Shown here: positions 35,095 through 44,107 of the stretch, piece after piece
Position numbering within the stretch: the first letter of the stretch is position 1
Layout of the letters: each line of letters starts with the position of its first letter
Assembly (NCBI GenBank): GCA_963837335.1
Contig: CAWINS010000012.1
Coordinates: forward strand, 1-64,000
From: RYN-230 sp963837335
GTDB taxonomy: Bacteria > Actinomycetota > Actinomycetes > Streptosporangiales > Streptosporangiaceae
DNA: 64,000 nt
Direction: 5' to 3'
The notes under the pieces: model-generated
Seen by the model: the letters and a program-made list of their open reading frames with translations, nothing else
Database searches by the model: none
What the model was told of the DNA's origin: nothing
Translations under genes and position numbers: made by a program

Positions 35095-36258
35095 ATGGAC
35101 GAGGCGACGTTCGGTGAGGTCCGCGACGCAGTGCGGCGGTTCGTGCGGGAGAAGGTGCTGCCCCGCGAGGACGAGATCGAGGAGACCGACGCGATTCCCC
35201 CGGACCTCCGCGCGGCGGCCGCGGACCTCGGGCTGTTCGGCTACGCGCTGCCCGACGAGTTCGGCGGCTCCGGGGTCAGCATGGCCCAGGACGTGCGCCT
35301 GGCCTTCGAGTTCGGCTACGCGACCCCCGCGTTCCGGTCCATGTTCGGCACGAACAACGGCATCGCCGGGCAGGTCATCGCCAAGTTCGGGTCGGACGCG
35401 CAGAAGAAGGCGTTCCTGCCCGGCCTGGCCGCCGGGGATCAGGTCGCCTCGTTCGCGCTCACCGAGTCCGAGGCCGGGTCCAGCCCGGCCGGGCTGCGCA
35501 CGTCGGCCCGCCGCGACGGCGAGGGCCCCCAGGGCGGCGACTGGGTGCTGTCGGGCACCAAGCGGTTCATCACCAACGCGCCGCTGGCCGACCTGTTCGT
35601 CGTGTTCGCCCGGACCGACCCCGAGGCCGGGGCCGGCCGCGGGATCTCTGTCTTCGCGGTCAACGCGGCCAGCCCGGGGCTGACGGTCGGGCCGCGCGAC
35701 CACAAGATGGGCCAGCGCGGCGCGTGGACCGCTGAGGTGATCTTCGACGACGTCCGGGTGCCGGCCGACCGCCTGATCGGTGCGGAGGGCCGCGGCTACC
35801 GCAGCGCGATGACCGTCCTGGCCCGCGGCCGGCTGCACATCGCGGCGGTATGCGTCGGCACCGCGCAGCGGATCCTGGATGAGTCGGTCGCCCACGCCGC
35901 GACCAGCAAGCAGGGCGGCCAGCTCATCGGCAGCTACCAGCTGGTCCAGGCCATGCTGGCCGACTCCTACGCCGAGATCGAGGCCGGCCGGTCCCTGGTG
36001 CTGTCCACCGCGGACGACTACGACGCCGGGCGGAACGTGGCCGCCGGGCCGTCCGCCGCCAAGCTGTACTGCAGCGAGATGGTGTCCCGGGTCGCCGACC
36101 GCGGGGTGCAGGTCCACGGCGGCCTCGGCTACATGAGCTCGACCGTGGTGGAGCGGCTGTACCGCGACTCGCGGCTGTACCGGCTGTACGAGGGAACCAG
36201 CGAGATCCAGAAGCTCATCATCGCCCGCGAACTGCTCGCGGCCGCCCAGCCGGGCTGA
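35095..36258 (+). CDS. Acyl-CoA dehydrogenase
   Basis: A 387-aa FAD enzyme of acyl-CoA alpha,beta-oxidation. Recognisable parts are the helical N-domain (FGEVRDAVRRFVREKVLPRE), the FAD-binding loop (VASFALTESEAGSSPAGLRT), the beta-domain (LSGTKRFITNAPLADLFVVF), the Arg that binds flavin in IGSYQLVQAMLADSYAEIEA, and the C-terminal YEGTSEIQKLIIARELL. The catalytic Glu position is taken by the LYEGTSEIQ segment, as in short/medium-chain types. ATG start at 35095 after GAGGAGAGG. It stands alone here and could serve the acyl-CoA cluster at 54–64 kb, which lacks a dehydrogenase. Confidence 0.93.
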   Translation: MDEATFGEVRDAVRRFVREKVLPREDEIEETDAIPPDLRAAAADLGLFGYALPDEFGGSGVSMAQDVRLAFEFGYATPAFRSMFGTNNGIAGQVIAKFGSDAQKKAFLPGLAAGDQVASFALTESEAGSSPAGLRTSARRDGEGPQGGDWVLSGTKRFITNAPLADLFVVFARTDPEAGAGRGISVFAVNAASPGLTVGPRDHKMGQRGAWTAEVIFDDVRVPADRLIGAEGRGYRSAMTVLARGRLHIAAVCVGTAQRILDESVAHAATSKQGGQLIGSYQLVQAMLADSYAEIEAGRSLVLSTADDYDAGRNVAAGPSAAKLYCSEMVSRVADRGVQVHGGLGYMSSTVVERLYRDSRLYRLYEGTSEIQKLIIARELLAAAQPG

Positions 36259-36389
36259 GTTCCGGCCGCTGGATTCTGGCCCGGTAGGGCTGGCTCCCCG
36301 GCAAGTATCGTGCTAGCCACCGCGCCCCTGGCTCCGGGCTGGGGCACAATCGCACCAGGAATCCGGTGCACATTGGGGCGGGGAGCGTT

Positions 36390-38795
36390 ATGCGGGCGGT
36401 GTGGCTGCGCGTTCGCGCCGGGCTGCGGCAGGACTGGCGCAGCCCGCTGGTCCTCGCGCTGATCACCGGCCTGATGGGCGTCCCTGGTCCTGGTGTCGCT
36501 CGCGGGCGCCCGCCGGACCGACACCGCCGTGCCCCGGTTCCTGGCCTGGTCCGGCCCGACCGAGGGACAGGTGGCCGGGGTCCCGTTCGCGACCCTGGGC
36601 CGGATCGCGCCGGCTGCCCGGCCTCGCCTACAGCGAGCGGGGCGCGTTCATGCTGATGGCCGCGTCCCCGGCCGGCCAGCCGGCGGCCGGCCGGCCTGGC
36701 CAGGTGACGACGTGGGCCCTGATCGACACCCCGCCACAGTCCCGGGCGATCGTCGTGGCCGGCCGGCGGCCCAACCCGGCCCGGGCCGACGAGGTCATGA
36801 TCAACGAGGCCGCCGCGCGGGTCCTGGGTGCGCACGTCGGCTCGGTGATCCAGCTCCGGGGGTTCCGGCCCAGCCAGGTGATGGCGGTGCTCAACAACCA
36901 GGCGCTGCACCCGACCGTCACCCTGCCCGACGTGCGCGTGGTCACGATCATCCGGACGCCCTCGGACCTGGCAAATTCCGGGGCCCCCTCCGACGTCACC
37001 TTCGCCGGCACCGGCTCGCTCTTCCTGACCGCCGCGTTCTACCACCGCTTCGCCGGATCGGTCGGCAACATGGCGGGGCTCTCCTTCCACCTGCGCCGCG
37101 GCCTGGCTGGCCTGCCCGCCTTCAAGGCCGAGGTGAACCGCCTGACCGGGGGCCGGGCCCAGTTCGAGCTGGGCAGCGACGACGCTATCGCCGCGGCCGC
37201 GGTCCAGCGCGGCACGGGACTGCAGGCCCTGGCGCTGCTCCTGTTCGGGATCATCGTGGCCCTGGCGCTGCTGGTCATCGTGGGGCAGAGCGTCGCCCGG
37301 CTGGCCTACATCGCCTCGGACGACTTCCCCGTGCTCCGGGCGCTCGGATCCAGCCGGGGACAGCTGGCCGCCGTGGCGCTGGCTCCCGGGGCCCTGGTCG
37401 CCGCGGCCGGGATGGCCCTGGCCATCCCGGCCGCCTACGCGCTGTCGGTATTCACGCCGGTGGGCCTGGCCCGGCGGGCCGAGATCTCGCCCGGGTTCTC
37501 GTTCGACGCCCCGGTGCTGCTGGGCGGAGCCGCTCCTGCTCACGCTCCTGCTGACCGCGCGGGCCGCCCTGGCCGCCCAGCGGGTGGCCTGGACGCAGGG
37601 TGACGCCACGGCGAGGAGCCGGGGCCGGGGCTCGCGCCTGGCGCGCTGGATGGCCCGCCGCGGGTTCCCGTCCCCCGCCGTGACCGGCATCCGCCTCGCG
37701 TTCGAGCCGGGCAGCGACCGCACCGCGGTCCCGGTCCGCTCCGCGGTCCTGGGCACCGCGCTGGCCCTCGCCGCGGTCATCGCCGCGCTGGTGTTCGGGG
37801 CCAGCCTGGCCCACGTCATCGGCGATCCCCGGCTGGCCGGCTGGAACTGGGACGTGGCCGTGGGGAACCCGCACTCGGGAGACACCTCCGCCCAGACCAT
37901 CCCGAAGCTGCGCGCGGACGCCGGCCTGGCGGGCTTCACCGCCACGGCCCTGGGCGACGGGGACATAGGCGGCCAGGACGTGCCGGTCGTCGGGATGCAG
38001 ACGCTGCGCGGCCGCGTCGGGCCTCCGCTGCTGGACGGCCGGCTGCCGCGCGGGCCACGCGAGATCGCCCTCAGTGGCGGGGAACTCCGCGCGCTGCACC
38101 GCAGCGTCGGCGGGCTGGTCCGCGCCCGGACCAGCCGGGGAGTGGTCGCGCTCCGCATTACCGGGCAGGTCGTGCTGTCCCCGGAGATCACCAACGAGCA
38201 GGTCAAGCTGGGGTCCGGCGGGGTCATGACGCTGGCCGGGGCGGGCACGCTGAGCCGGACCCCTCTCCCGGTCAACGTGTACCTCGTCCGGCTGCGGCAC
38301 CCGGGTAACCCGGCGGCGATCGCCCGCCTCAAGCGGGAATTCCCCGGGGTGGTGCTCCCCGCGGTGCCGCCGCCGGAGGTCCGGGAAGTCAAGGGGGTCA
38401 ACGGCCTGCCGCTCGTCCTGGCCGCCGTGCTCACCGCTGCTGGCCGTGGGCACGATCGCGCAGACGCTGGTCACCTCGGTCCGCCGCCGCCGCCGGGATC
38501 TGGCCATCCTCAAGGCGGTCGGCTTCGTGGGCCGGCAGGTGCGGGCCAGCGTGGCCTGGCAGGCGACCGCCATCGCCGCAACGGGCCTGCTGGCCGGCCT
38601 GCCGCTCGGGGTGGCCGCCGGGCGCTGGGCGTGGACCTGCTGGCCCAGGGATTCGCGATCCAGCCGGTGGCCGTCATCTCCCCGGTGCTGCTGCTGGCTG
38701 TCCCGGCGGTCCTCCTGCTGGCCAACGCGGTCGCGGCTATCCCGGCGCGGACCGCGGCCCGGACCCGGCCCGCCGTGGTGCTCAGGACCGAGTAG
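36390..38795 (+). pseudogene. FtsX-type ABC transporter permease, at least five frameshifts
   Basis: About 800 codons of a MacB/FtsX-like permease broken into pieces in successive frames: MRAVWLRVRAGLRQDWRSPL; (near 36480) SLVLVSLAGARRTDTAVPRF; (near 36610) LPGLAYSERGAFMLMAAS to the first membrane bundle; (near 37530) PLLLTLLLTARAALAAQRVA and the second periplasmic domain; (near 38440) LLAVGTIAQTLVTSVRRRRR with DLAILKAVGFVGRQVRASVA, the FtsX core; (near 38625) VDLLAQGFAIQPVAVISPVL to VVLRTE at the stop. Each piece is well conserved and the joined length is right. No ATPase gene is adjacent. It is either a decayed gene or the worst indel cluster in the window. Confidence 0.85.
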
Positions 38796-40119
38796 TCACC
38801 GGGACCGATCCTGAGGATCCCGGTACCCGAAACTTCATCCGGCCGCTGTCGGCCAGGCCGTGTCTTTTCCCCTCATGCCGGGCAGGACCCGGAGCAAGCC
38901 ACCGTCGAGGAGGTTGACATGGCAAGCGATTCCAGGTCCCCGAACGAGCCCCAGCCGGGTGCAGGCGTGTTCGGCTCCGAGCCCGGCGGTACCGATGAGC
39001 TTGGTCCCGAACCGGGGGGCACCGATGTCCTCGGAACCGAGGAGGGCGGCACTGATGAGCTCGGAACCGAGGAGGGCGGTACCGACGAGCTCGGCCCTGA
39101 GGAAGGGGGCACGGACGAGCTCCGGCCACCGGTCCGCTGAGCGTTAACGTCCCGGCGCCGCGGCCCTCGGAGACGGCCGCGATGCCCTGGTAGGAAGCGG
39201 CGCGGAGAATCCCGTCGGGAGTCAGTTCGGCGTAGCTGACCTCGATCACGACCCGGGGCTCCACCCAGGTCACGTCCCGGGCCTGGGCCGGGGGGACGGG
39301 GCTGGCGAACGGCGGGCGGTCCCGGCGCAGCGGAGCGAGCAGCTGCTCCAGCCGCCGCAGTTCTGGCTGGGTGAAGCCGGTCCCGACGCGGCCCGCGTAA
39401 GCCAGGCCGCCCGGTCCGGGGATCCCGGCGAGCAGCGAGCCGATCTGCCCGGCCCGGTGCCCCCGGCCGGGGCTGACGCCGCCCACGACCACGTCCAGGA
39501 GCCGGCGGTTCTTGATCTTCAGCCAGTCGGGGGAGCGGCGTCCGGGCCGGTAGGGAGAGTCGAGGCGCTTAACCACCACGCCCTCCAGGCCATCGCGGAT
39601 GCTCACCGCGCGCACGGCCTTCCCGCCGCCGGGAAACGACGGCGGGACATGGACCTGCTCACCGGCCAGCTGCTGGGCCTCGAGGATGTCCCGCCGCCGG
39701 GCGTAGGGCTCGCTGATCAGCGACTCACCGCCCAGGTCCATGATGTCGAAGACCAGGTAGGTCGCCGGGACCGCGGCCAGCAGGCGGGGCGAGGGCGCCG
39801 CGACGTGCATCCGCCGCTGCAGGGCGGCGAAGCTGGGGCGGCCCCCGGCGAACGCGGCGATCTCCCCGTCCAGGACCATCTCCCGGGACCCGGCCTGCTG
39901 AGCCAGGTCGGCCAGTTCCGGGTAGGCCCGGGTCATGTCCCGGCCGCTGCGGGAGAGCAGCCGCAGCCTCCCGGCGGACAGGTAGGCCACCGCCCGCACG
40001 CCGTCCCACTTGAACTCCGCGGCCCACGCTGGCCCCGGCTCCGGGAGCTCAGCCGCGGGCACCGCCAGCATCGGCGGTACCGGCGACGCAAACCCGGCGC
40101 TGGGCCCTGATTCCGGCAT
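38782..40119 (-). CDS. ATP-dependent DNA ligase (LigC/LigD-type) with run-on C-terminus
   Basis: Nick-sealing ligase. The adenylated Lys motif is AAEFKWDGVRAVAYL, motif III is MDLGG-containing TYLVFDIMDLGGESL, motif IV is RDGLEGVVVKRLDSPY and motif V is SPDWLKIKNRRLLDVVVGG. The OB-fold follows and should end near residue 320 (DGILRAASYQGIAAV). No stop occurs there: the frame continues 125 residues of Arg/Pro/His-rich sequence antisense to the small repeat protein at 38919 and on to 38782. The true ligase end is therefore doubtful, and a lost stop or a frameshift near 39150 would explain it. No polymerase or Ku partner is nearby. Confidence 0.82.
   Translation of the reverse strand: MPESGPSAGFASPVPPMLAVPAAELPEPGPAWAAEFKWDGVRAVAYLSAGRLRLLSRSGRDMTRAYPELADLAQQAGSREMVLDGEIAAFAGGRPSFAALQRRMHVAAPSPRLLAAVPATYLVFDIMDLGGESLISEPYARRRDILEAQQLAGEQVHVPPSFPGGGKAVRAVSIRDGLEGVVVKRLDSPYRPGRRSPDWLKIKNRRLLDVVVGGVSPGRGHRAGQIGSLLAGIPGPGGLAYAGRVGTGFTQPELRRLEQLLAPLRRDRPPFASPVPPAQARDVTWVEPRVVIEVSYAELTPDGILRAASYQGIAAVSEGRGAGTLTLSGPVAGARPCPLPQGRARRYRPPRFRAHQCRPPRFRGHRCPPVRDQAHRYRRARSRTRLHPAGARSGTWNRLPCQPPRRWLAPGPARHEGKRHGLADSGRMKFRVPGSSGSVPVTTRS
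38919..39140 (+). CDS. Small acidic decapeptide-repeat protein
   Basis: A 73-aa acidic protein beginning MASDSRSPNEPQPGAGVFGS, made mostly of five tandem 10-residue units (consensus LGTEEGGTDE). The start codon has an excellent ribosome-binding site (GAGGAGG five bases upstream), which argues that it is translated. There is no signal peptide and it is likely disordered. It lies wholly antisense to the run-on part of the ligase frame. No family is recognised. Confidence 0.6.
   Translation: MASDSRSPNEPQPGAGVFGSEPGGTDELGPEPGGTDVLGTEEGGTDELGTEEGGTDELGPEEGGTDELRPPVR
38971..39120. repeat. Five 30-bp tandem repeats
   Basis: Five 30-bp units, the middle two nearly identical (TCGGAACCGAGGAGGGCGG then a variable ACTGATGAGC or ACCGACGAGC). 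All units keep the length exactly, so the decapeptide frame is preserved. The variation is largely at third codon positions of the forward frame, which supports selection on the forward protein and not on the antisense ligase extension. Confidence 0.85.
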
Positions 40120-40223
40120 GAACCCCCCGTGTGCCTGCTGGGGGGCGCTGACCGGCTACCTACCCGGCCCACCGTCATGGACACGGGGGCCTGGGCACGG
40201 GGCCGGGTCAGGGCCGGGCAGGG

Positions 40224-41009
40224 TCAGGGCCGGGGCCGGGCGGGGTCCTTGCCGGTAACCGGGCGGCTGCTGCTGGCCTCGCCGGTCCCGCGCGTGATGA
40301 GGGCCACGGCGAGCAGGGCGGCCAGCGGGGCGACCAGCGCGATGAAGTCGGAGGAGGCCAGGTTGCCCAGGGCGTCGAGGGCCCCGGCGAAGCCGACGAT
40401 CAGCACGGCCACGGCCACCAGCCCCCAGCCGTGCAGGAACAGCCGCAGCGTGAAGGGCGGCGCGGGCTCGGTCACGTCCGGGACGGCGGTAATGGACTTC
40501 ATGCCGCGGGTCTCCGTCATGCCCTCCCGGACCCGCACCGTGAGCATCAGGGTGCCCGGCTGATCCGCGACCAGGAGCAGTTCATCGGGGTGGCCCGGGT
40601 CAGGAGCCTGGGCCACCGACCCGCCGCCGGCGGCCCAGGACATCACCTTCCTGGTCCCCGAGGGCTGGACGCGGTAACGGACCTGCTCCCCGGCGACGAC
40701 GGTGTCCGGCCCGTCGATGACCACCGGCGGGGCCAGGCCCGGGGCGGCCGGCCGCGCGGCGTCCTGGGGCGCCGCTTCACCGTGGCCGTTCCCGTTCCCA
40801 TTCCCGTGGCCGTTCACGGCGTGTGCGGCCGGCGCGGCCTCGGGGGTCACCAGGAACTGGCGGCGGGCCAGTTGCTCGGCCAGCCGGATCTGGTGGATGT
40901 GCACGCTCCAGGCCATCACCACCACGGCCGCGGCGAGTCCTGCCGCCCCCAGTCCCAGCAGCCCGGCGACCACGGGATGCCCGGCATCAGCCATCACGGC
41001 GGTGAGCAT
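40224..41009 (-). CDS. Membrane protein with Ig/PKD-like domain, unknown
   Basis: A 261-aa protein with one N-terminal membrane segment (VVAGLLGLGAAGLAAAVVVM), an Asn/Gly/His-rich linker (NGHGNGNGNGHGEAA), a beta-rich domain of about 75 residues (VIDGPDTVVAGEQVRYRVQP to GTLMLTVRVREG) that looks like an Ig/PKD fold, and two C-terminal membrane segments (LHGWGLVAVAVLIVGFAGAL, FIALVAPLAALLAVALIT). Family unknown to me. The start is the ATG at 41009; a second ATG lies five codons in. It is downstream of nothing obvious and upstream of the ligase gene on the same strand. Confidence 0.68.
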   Translation of the reverse strand: MLTAVMADAGHPVVAGLLGLGAAGLAAAVVVMAWSVHIHQIRLAEQLARRQFLVTPEAAPAAHAVNGHGNGNGNGHGEAAPQDAARPAAPGLAPPVVIDGPDTVVAGEQVRYRVQPSGTRKVMSWAAGGGSVAQAPDPGHPDELLLVADQPGTLMLTVRVREGMTETRGMKSITAVPDVTEPAPPFTLRLFLHGWGLVAVAVLIVGFAGALDALGNLASSDFIALVAPLAALLAVALITRGTGEASSSRPVTGKDPARPRP

Positions 41010-41229
41010 GTGGTCCCCCTCATGGCCCTGGCCACGTGCGGTCCCCGGGCCCCCGGCGGTCCGGGCCGCCTGCGGTGCCGATCAGCCGGGGCTGGCCGGC
41101 CCGAACGTCTCTCCTGCTTCACGAGGGTATTCAAACACATAATCGAATCGGCTGGAAGCCCGGCGCGGATTCCGGGATTCAGCGGCCACAGTGCGCCCCG
41201 GCTTCCTGGTCTTGGGGGATCATCTCGAT

Positions 41230-41787
41230 ATGGCCGAGCTCTGGTTCCCGGTGCCGCCCCTGGCTGGTGATGTGGTGCTGCTGCGCCCTTGGCGCGAGGC
41301 CGACGTGCCGGCCATGGTGGCGGCGTTCAGTGATCCGGTGATGCAGCGCTTCTCATGGCGTGCTGCTGCGTACACCGAGTCTGATGCGCGCGCCTGGCTC
41401 GCTGAGCAGGAACAGGCCCGCTTGCGTGGCGAGGCGCTGCACTTCGCGCTGGCCGGACCCCGCGACCAGGACGTGATGCTGGGCGCCGTCTCGCTGGATG
41501 AGGTTCGCCTGGGTCAGGGCTGCGCGGCGGTCGGGTACTGGCTCGCCCCGGGGGCCCGCGGCCGGGGTGCCGCGACACAGGCAGTCCGCCTGCTCGCCCG
41601 GTGGGCCTTCGCCGGGCTGGGACTGGCCCGGCTGGAGCTGACTTGCGGTCCCGACAATGAGGCATCACAGCTTGTGGCCGAGCGCTGCGGGTTCTCCCGT
41701 GAGGGCCTGCTTCGTTCCCACGTGCCCTTCAAGGGAGCCCGCCGCGACAGCGTGATCTACAGCCTGCTTCCCGGCGACCTGCAGTAG
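41230..41787 (+). CDS. GNAT acetyltransferase (RimJ/RimL-like)
   Basis: A 185-aa acetyltransferase of the ribosomal-protein/Nat type: VLLRPWREADVPAMVAAFSD at the N-terminus, GAVSLDEVRLGQGCAAVGYW, acetyl-CoA loop LAPGARGRGAATQAVRLLAR, LARLELTCGPDNEASQLVAE and CGFSREGLLRSH. I use the ATG at 41230 (MAELWFPVP) behind GGGGGA. The substrate is probably an N-terminus or small amine; not determinable. Confidence 0.87.
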   Translation: MAELWFPVPPLAGDVVLLRPWREADVPAMVAAFSDPVMQRFSWRAAAYTESDARAWLAEQEQARLRGEALHFALAGPRDQDVMLGAVSLDEVRLGQGCAAVGYWLAPGARGRGAATQAVRLLARWAFAGLGLARLELTCGPDNEASQLVAERCGFSREGLLRSHVPFKGARRDSVIYSLLPGDLQ

Positions 41788-41895
41788 CCGGCTCATAGCC
41801 AGCTCACGGAGACGCAGATCGTGCCGGGGGCGCTTGGTGAGCTGGGCACCGGGCCAGACCACAAGCTATCTGCGCCCTACTACGGGCGGGGGGGC

Positions 41896-42234
41896 ATGGG
41901 ACTGGCCATGGCGGTTGGCACGGGCCTGGGCACGGGTACCGCTCCCCTGCGCATCACCTCTGATCGCATCCCCGCAGGCCAAGCGGAAGTCCGCGCCGGA
42001 GAGCACGTGCGTGCCACGGACGGCCCCGTCGGGAAGGTCCGGGGGTTGACCGTCCTTACCCGGGGGCATCAGGTGACTCACATTCTGCTCGACGAGGGTC
42101 ACCTCTGGGGCAAGCGGCGGGTAGCCATCCCGATCGGCGTGGTGGCCAGCTTCAGCGACGGTATCCGGCTCAGCCTGACCAGGGACGAGGTGCGTGACCT
42201 GCCGCTGGCCGACCTCACTCCCGGCGAAGAGTGA
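41896..42234 (+). CDS. PRC-barrel-like domain protein
   Basis: A 112-aa protein. After a Gly-rich N-terminus it carries a short beta-barrel pattern typical of PRC-barrel proteins: RAGEHVRATDGPVGKVRGLT, HQVTHILLDEGHLWGKRRVA, IPIGVVASFSDGIRLSLTRD, with the usual EVRDLPL end. Such domains bind RNA or other proteins or occur in photosystem and stress proteins; the role here is unknown. The ATG at 41896 is preferred, because the upstream codons in frame look non-coding. Confidence 0.68.
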   Translation: MGLAMAVGTGLGTGTAPLRITSDRIPAGQAEVRAGEHVRATDGPVGKVRGLTVLTRGHQVTHILLDEGHLWGKRRVAIPIGVVASFSDGIRLSLTRDEVRDLPLADLTPGEE

Positions 42235-42281
42235 CTGAAGGTCCTGCCCCCGTCCCACCCTGCCGCGCACCTCGTGCGCCC

Positions 42282-42698
42282 CTACCTGGCCCGCATCCGG
42301 TTGTTGCGGGCGTTGTGCTCGACTTCGGCGAGGCCCAGCGCTTCCAGCACCGGGGGAACGTAGTTGCCGAACCGGCCGCGCAGACCCTTTTTCAGCCCGT
42401 ACCAGCCTCCGGCCGGGTTGCCGGGCGAGCGCCCCCACGCCTCGACGGTGCCCTCGGCGGCCTGCTTCTGCTCATCGGCGTTGCCCAGCGGCATCCAGTC
42501 GCCGTGCTCCTTCAGCATCGCGTGCAGGTCCTCGATGCACCGGAGCTGGTAGCGCAACTGGGTGCCGCCCACCTGGACCACCAGGGCGGGCGGGTCGCTG
42601 TCCGGGTCGCGCCAGGCCTCGAAGTCAGACTTGCCGGGCGGCGTGGTCAGGATCCACGGATCGGCGGCCGTCCCCGGTCCAGCGTCGGTGCTGCTCAA
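42282..42698 (-). CDS. Conserved actinobacterial protein (DUF6855-like)
   Basis: A 138-aa soluble protein with a very recognisable composition: PWILTTPPGKSDFEAWRD, LVVQVGGTQLRYQLRCIEDL, MLKEHGDWMPLGNADEQKQA, GTVEAWGRSPGNPAGGWYGL, KKGLRGRFGNYVPPVLEALG, EHNARNNRMRA. It matches my memory of a widespread actinobacterial family annotated DUF6855; the function is unknown. It is divergent from a WYL/HTH regulator gene across a near-perfect operator, so that regulator probably controls it. Confidence 0.75.
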   Translation of the reverse strand: MSSTDAGPGTAADPWILTTPPGKSDFEAWRDPDSDPPALVVQVGGTQLRYQLRCIEDLHAMLKEHGDWMPLGNADEQKQAAEGTVEAWGRSPGNPAGGWYGLKKGLRGRFGNYVPPVLEALGLAEVEHNARNNRMRAR

Positions 42699-42746
42699 CG
42701 TGGTCGCTCCCTTCGTCGCGGATGAAGGCGAGTATGGCAGCTAATA

Positions 42747-42765
42747 CATGACATCTCTTGTCATG
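42747..42765. promoter_or_regulatory. Operator between DUF6855-like gene and HTH/WYL regulator
   Basis: CATGACA (42747–42753) and TGTCATG (42759–42765) form a perfect 7-bp inverted repeat with a 5-base spacer, 48 bp upstream of the DUF6855-like start and about 20 bp upstream of the regulator start. This is the size and position expected for the operator of the divergently transcribed regulator. Confidence 0.7.
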
Positions 42766-42786
42766 ATTGGGCGCTATCCTGATCCG

Positions 42787-43311
42787 GTGCGTGCGAGCCG
42801 GCTCGTCGGCCTGCTGGGGCTGCTCCAGGCCCAGGGCCGGATGACCACCCAGCAGCTCGCCGCCGAGCTCGAGGTCTCCCCGCGTACCGTGCTGCGTGAC
42901 ATCGAGGCGCTCAGCAGCGCCGGGATCCCGGTCTACGCGACCCGAGGCCGGCGGGGCGGCTTCGAGCTCATCGACGGGTTCAGCAGCGAACTGCCGGGCA
43001 GCCGCCTGGGGGAGCGCCAGCGCCCGGTGCCTGGTGCCGGGCGGGCCCGGATCCGGTTGTCGCCGCGTGGCCGGCGGCTCGCCGCCCTGCAGGGCCGGCC
43101 CGCCGCCCTCCGGATCCGTCATGGCGCCACCCCCGCGGCAGGCCGCGGCGACTGGGCCGAGGCCTGGGTCCGGATCGACTCCATCGAGGCCGCGGTGCTC
43201 GACCTGCTCGCACTGGGGCCGGAGGTCGAGGTTCTGCACCCGCCGCAGCTGCGCGCGCAGCTGGCCCGGGCCGCTGGCCAGATCGCCGACCTGCACCGCG
43301 GCCCGTCCTGA
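42787..43311 (+). pseudogene. HTH/WYL-type regulator, internally deleted
   Basis: The N-terminal 60 residues are a complete DeoR/HTH_11 winged helix (SRLVGLLGLLQAQGRMTTQQ, LAAELEVSPRTVLRDIEALS, AGIPVYATRGRRGGFELIDG). The last 50 residues are the end of a WYL/WCX regulator (RIDSIEAAVLDLLALGPEVE, LHPPQLRAQLARAAGQIADL). The 140–150 residues expected between them, including the WYL ligand-binding core, are missing and replaced by about 60 low-complexity residues. It is half the normal length of about 320. It might still bind DNA constitutively; more likely it is a deletion remnant. The GTG at 42787 is the likely start, since the ATG at 42748 lies inside the operator. Confidence 0.65.
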
Positions 43312-43379
43312 GCCGGCTGCATCCAGGCGCCGCCCGCGGACCCCGGTGACCGCTTCCCGGCGAAGGTGCGCTGGCCCGA

Positions 43380-43730
43380 TCAGCCGGTGCACCGCCGGTG
43401 CGCCTCCCCGGGCAGGGCCGGGCCAATCTCGGCGATGAACTGGCGCAATTCAGCCTCGGCCTCAGGATGCTCCTTGAGCAGCAGGGCCAGCTCCAGCTCC
43501 CATAATGACACCAGCCCTTCCCGGGCCAGGTCAGGATGACCCGCCAGTTCGACGAGCGCGATGCCCCCGTCCAGCTGAGCCCGGACCGCGGCCTGGTGAT
43601 GCAGGCCATGCACGCTGAAGAGCCGGATCATGGCATTCCGGGCGGCAGGCCAGGCCCCGGTGGTCATCGCCCCGGCCAGGGTCCTTGCGCCGTGGGCGGC
43701 CAGGGCGGCCAGGTTGTCATTGACGAGCAT
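43380..43730 (-). CDS. Small helical protein, unknown
   Basis: A 116-aa soluble all-helical protein (MLVNDNLAALAAHGARTLAG, RNAMIRLFSVHGLHHQAAVR, LWELELALLLKEHPEAEAEL). The ATG at 43730 has AGGAG seven bases upstream. No family is known to me; proteins of this look often accompany signalling or effector-associated genes in actinomycetes, but none is adjacent. A palindrome-rich stretch about 220 bp upstream may hold its promoter. Confidence 0.6.
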   Translation of the reverse strand: MLVNDNLAALAAHGARTLAGAMTTGAWPAARNAMIRLFSVHGLHHQAAVRAQLDGGIALVELAGHPDLAREGLVSLWELELALLLKEHPEAEAELRQFIAEIGPALPGEAHRRCTG

Positions 43731-43952
43731 CGTGGTTCTCCTGCCGTTCGGGATAACCCGGAGGGTGGCGCGGCATGCGGCTCCGGCAACAGCACGCCAC
43801 CCGCGGCGCGCGCTTCCGGCCACGGCTGAGTCGCCGCGGCATCTGCTCCGCGCCCTCGCCGGCGGCCCGCCTTGCAGGCAGGCAGGCACGCGCCCGGGTG
43901 AATGGCACAGGCCGAGAACTTCGGGGCAAACATAGGTCCAGGATTGCACGGA

Positions 43953-43983
43953 GCATATGCACGTGCAGCCACACGTTCGTGTG
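43953..43983. promoter_or_regulatory. Cluster of short palindromes
   Basis: Three overlapping or adjacent self-complementary elements in 31 bp: GCATATGC (43953), GCACGTGC (43959) and CACACG-TT-CGTGTG (43970). The GTGCAACGTGC that follows repeats part of the pattern. The region between 43731 and about 44100 has no gene. It may be a regulatory region for the helical protein (reverse) or for the degraded gene to the right. Confidence 0.35.
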
Positions 43984-44107
43984 CAACGTGCGGGGGAGGG
44001 TGACATTTTGCTTACCGCCGCCGCCCTTTTCGCTCCCGGGCGGTGGGTCCAGGCCCACTGCGGATGTGGGTGCGCCCCCATCGCGCCCTGGCCGGCGGCG
44101 GGTCACG

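Noticed and set aside
32746..36117. 1123-codon reverse frame across Fur, catalase and acyl-CoA dehydrogenase
   Set aside because: Very long but purely antisense to two highly conserved enzymes; composition is His/Val/Arg-rich shadow. Not a giant protein gene.
36218..38434. 738-codon reverse frame across the permease
   Set aside because: Ser/Arg/Pro-rich shadow; the forward pieces carry the real FtsX conservation.
38971..39120. 30-bp repeats as a CRISPR array
   Set aside because: Units are contiguous with no spacers and keep an in-frame decapeptide; no cas genes are present.
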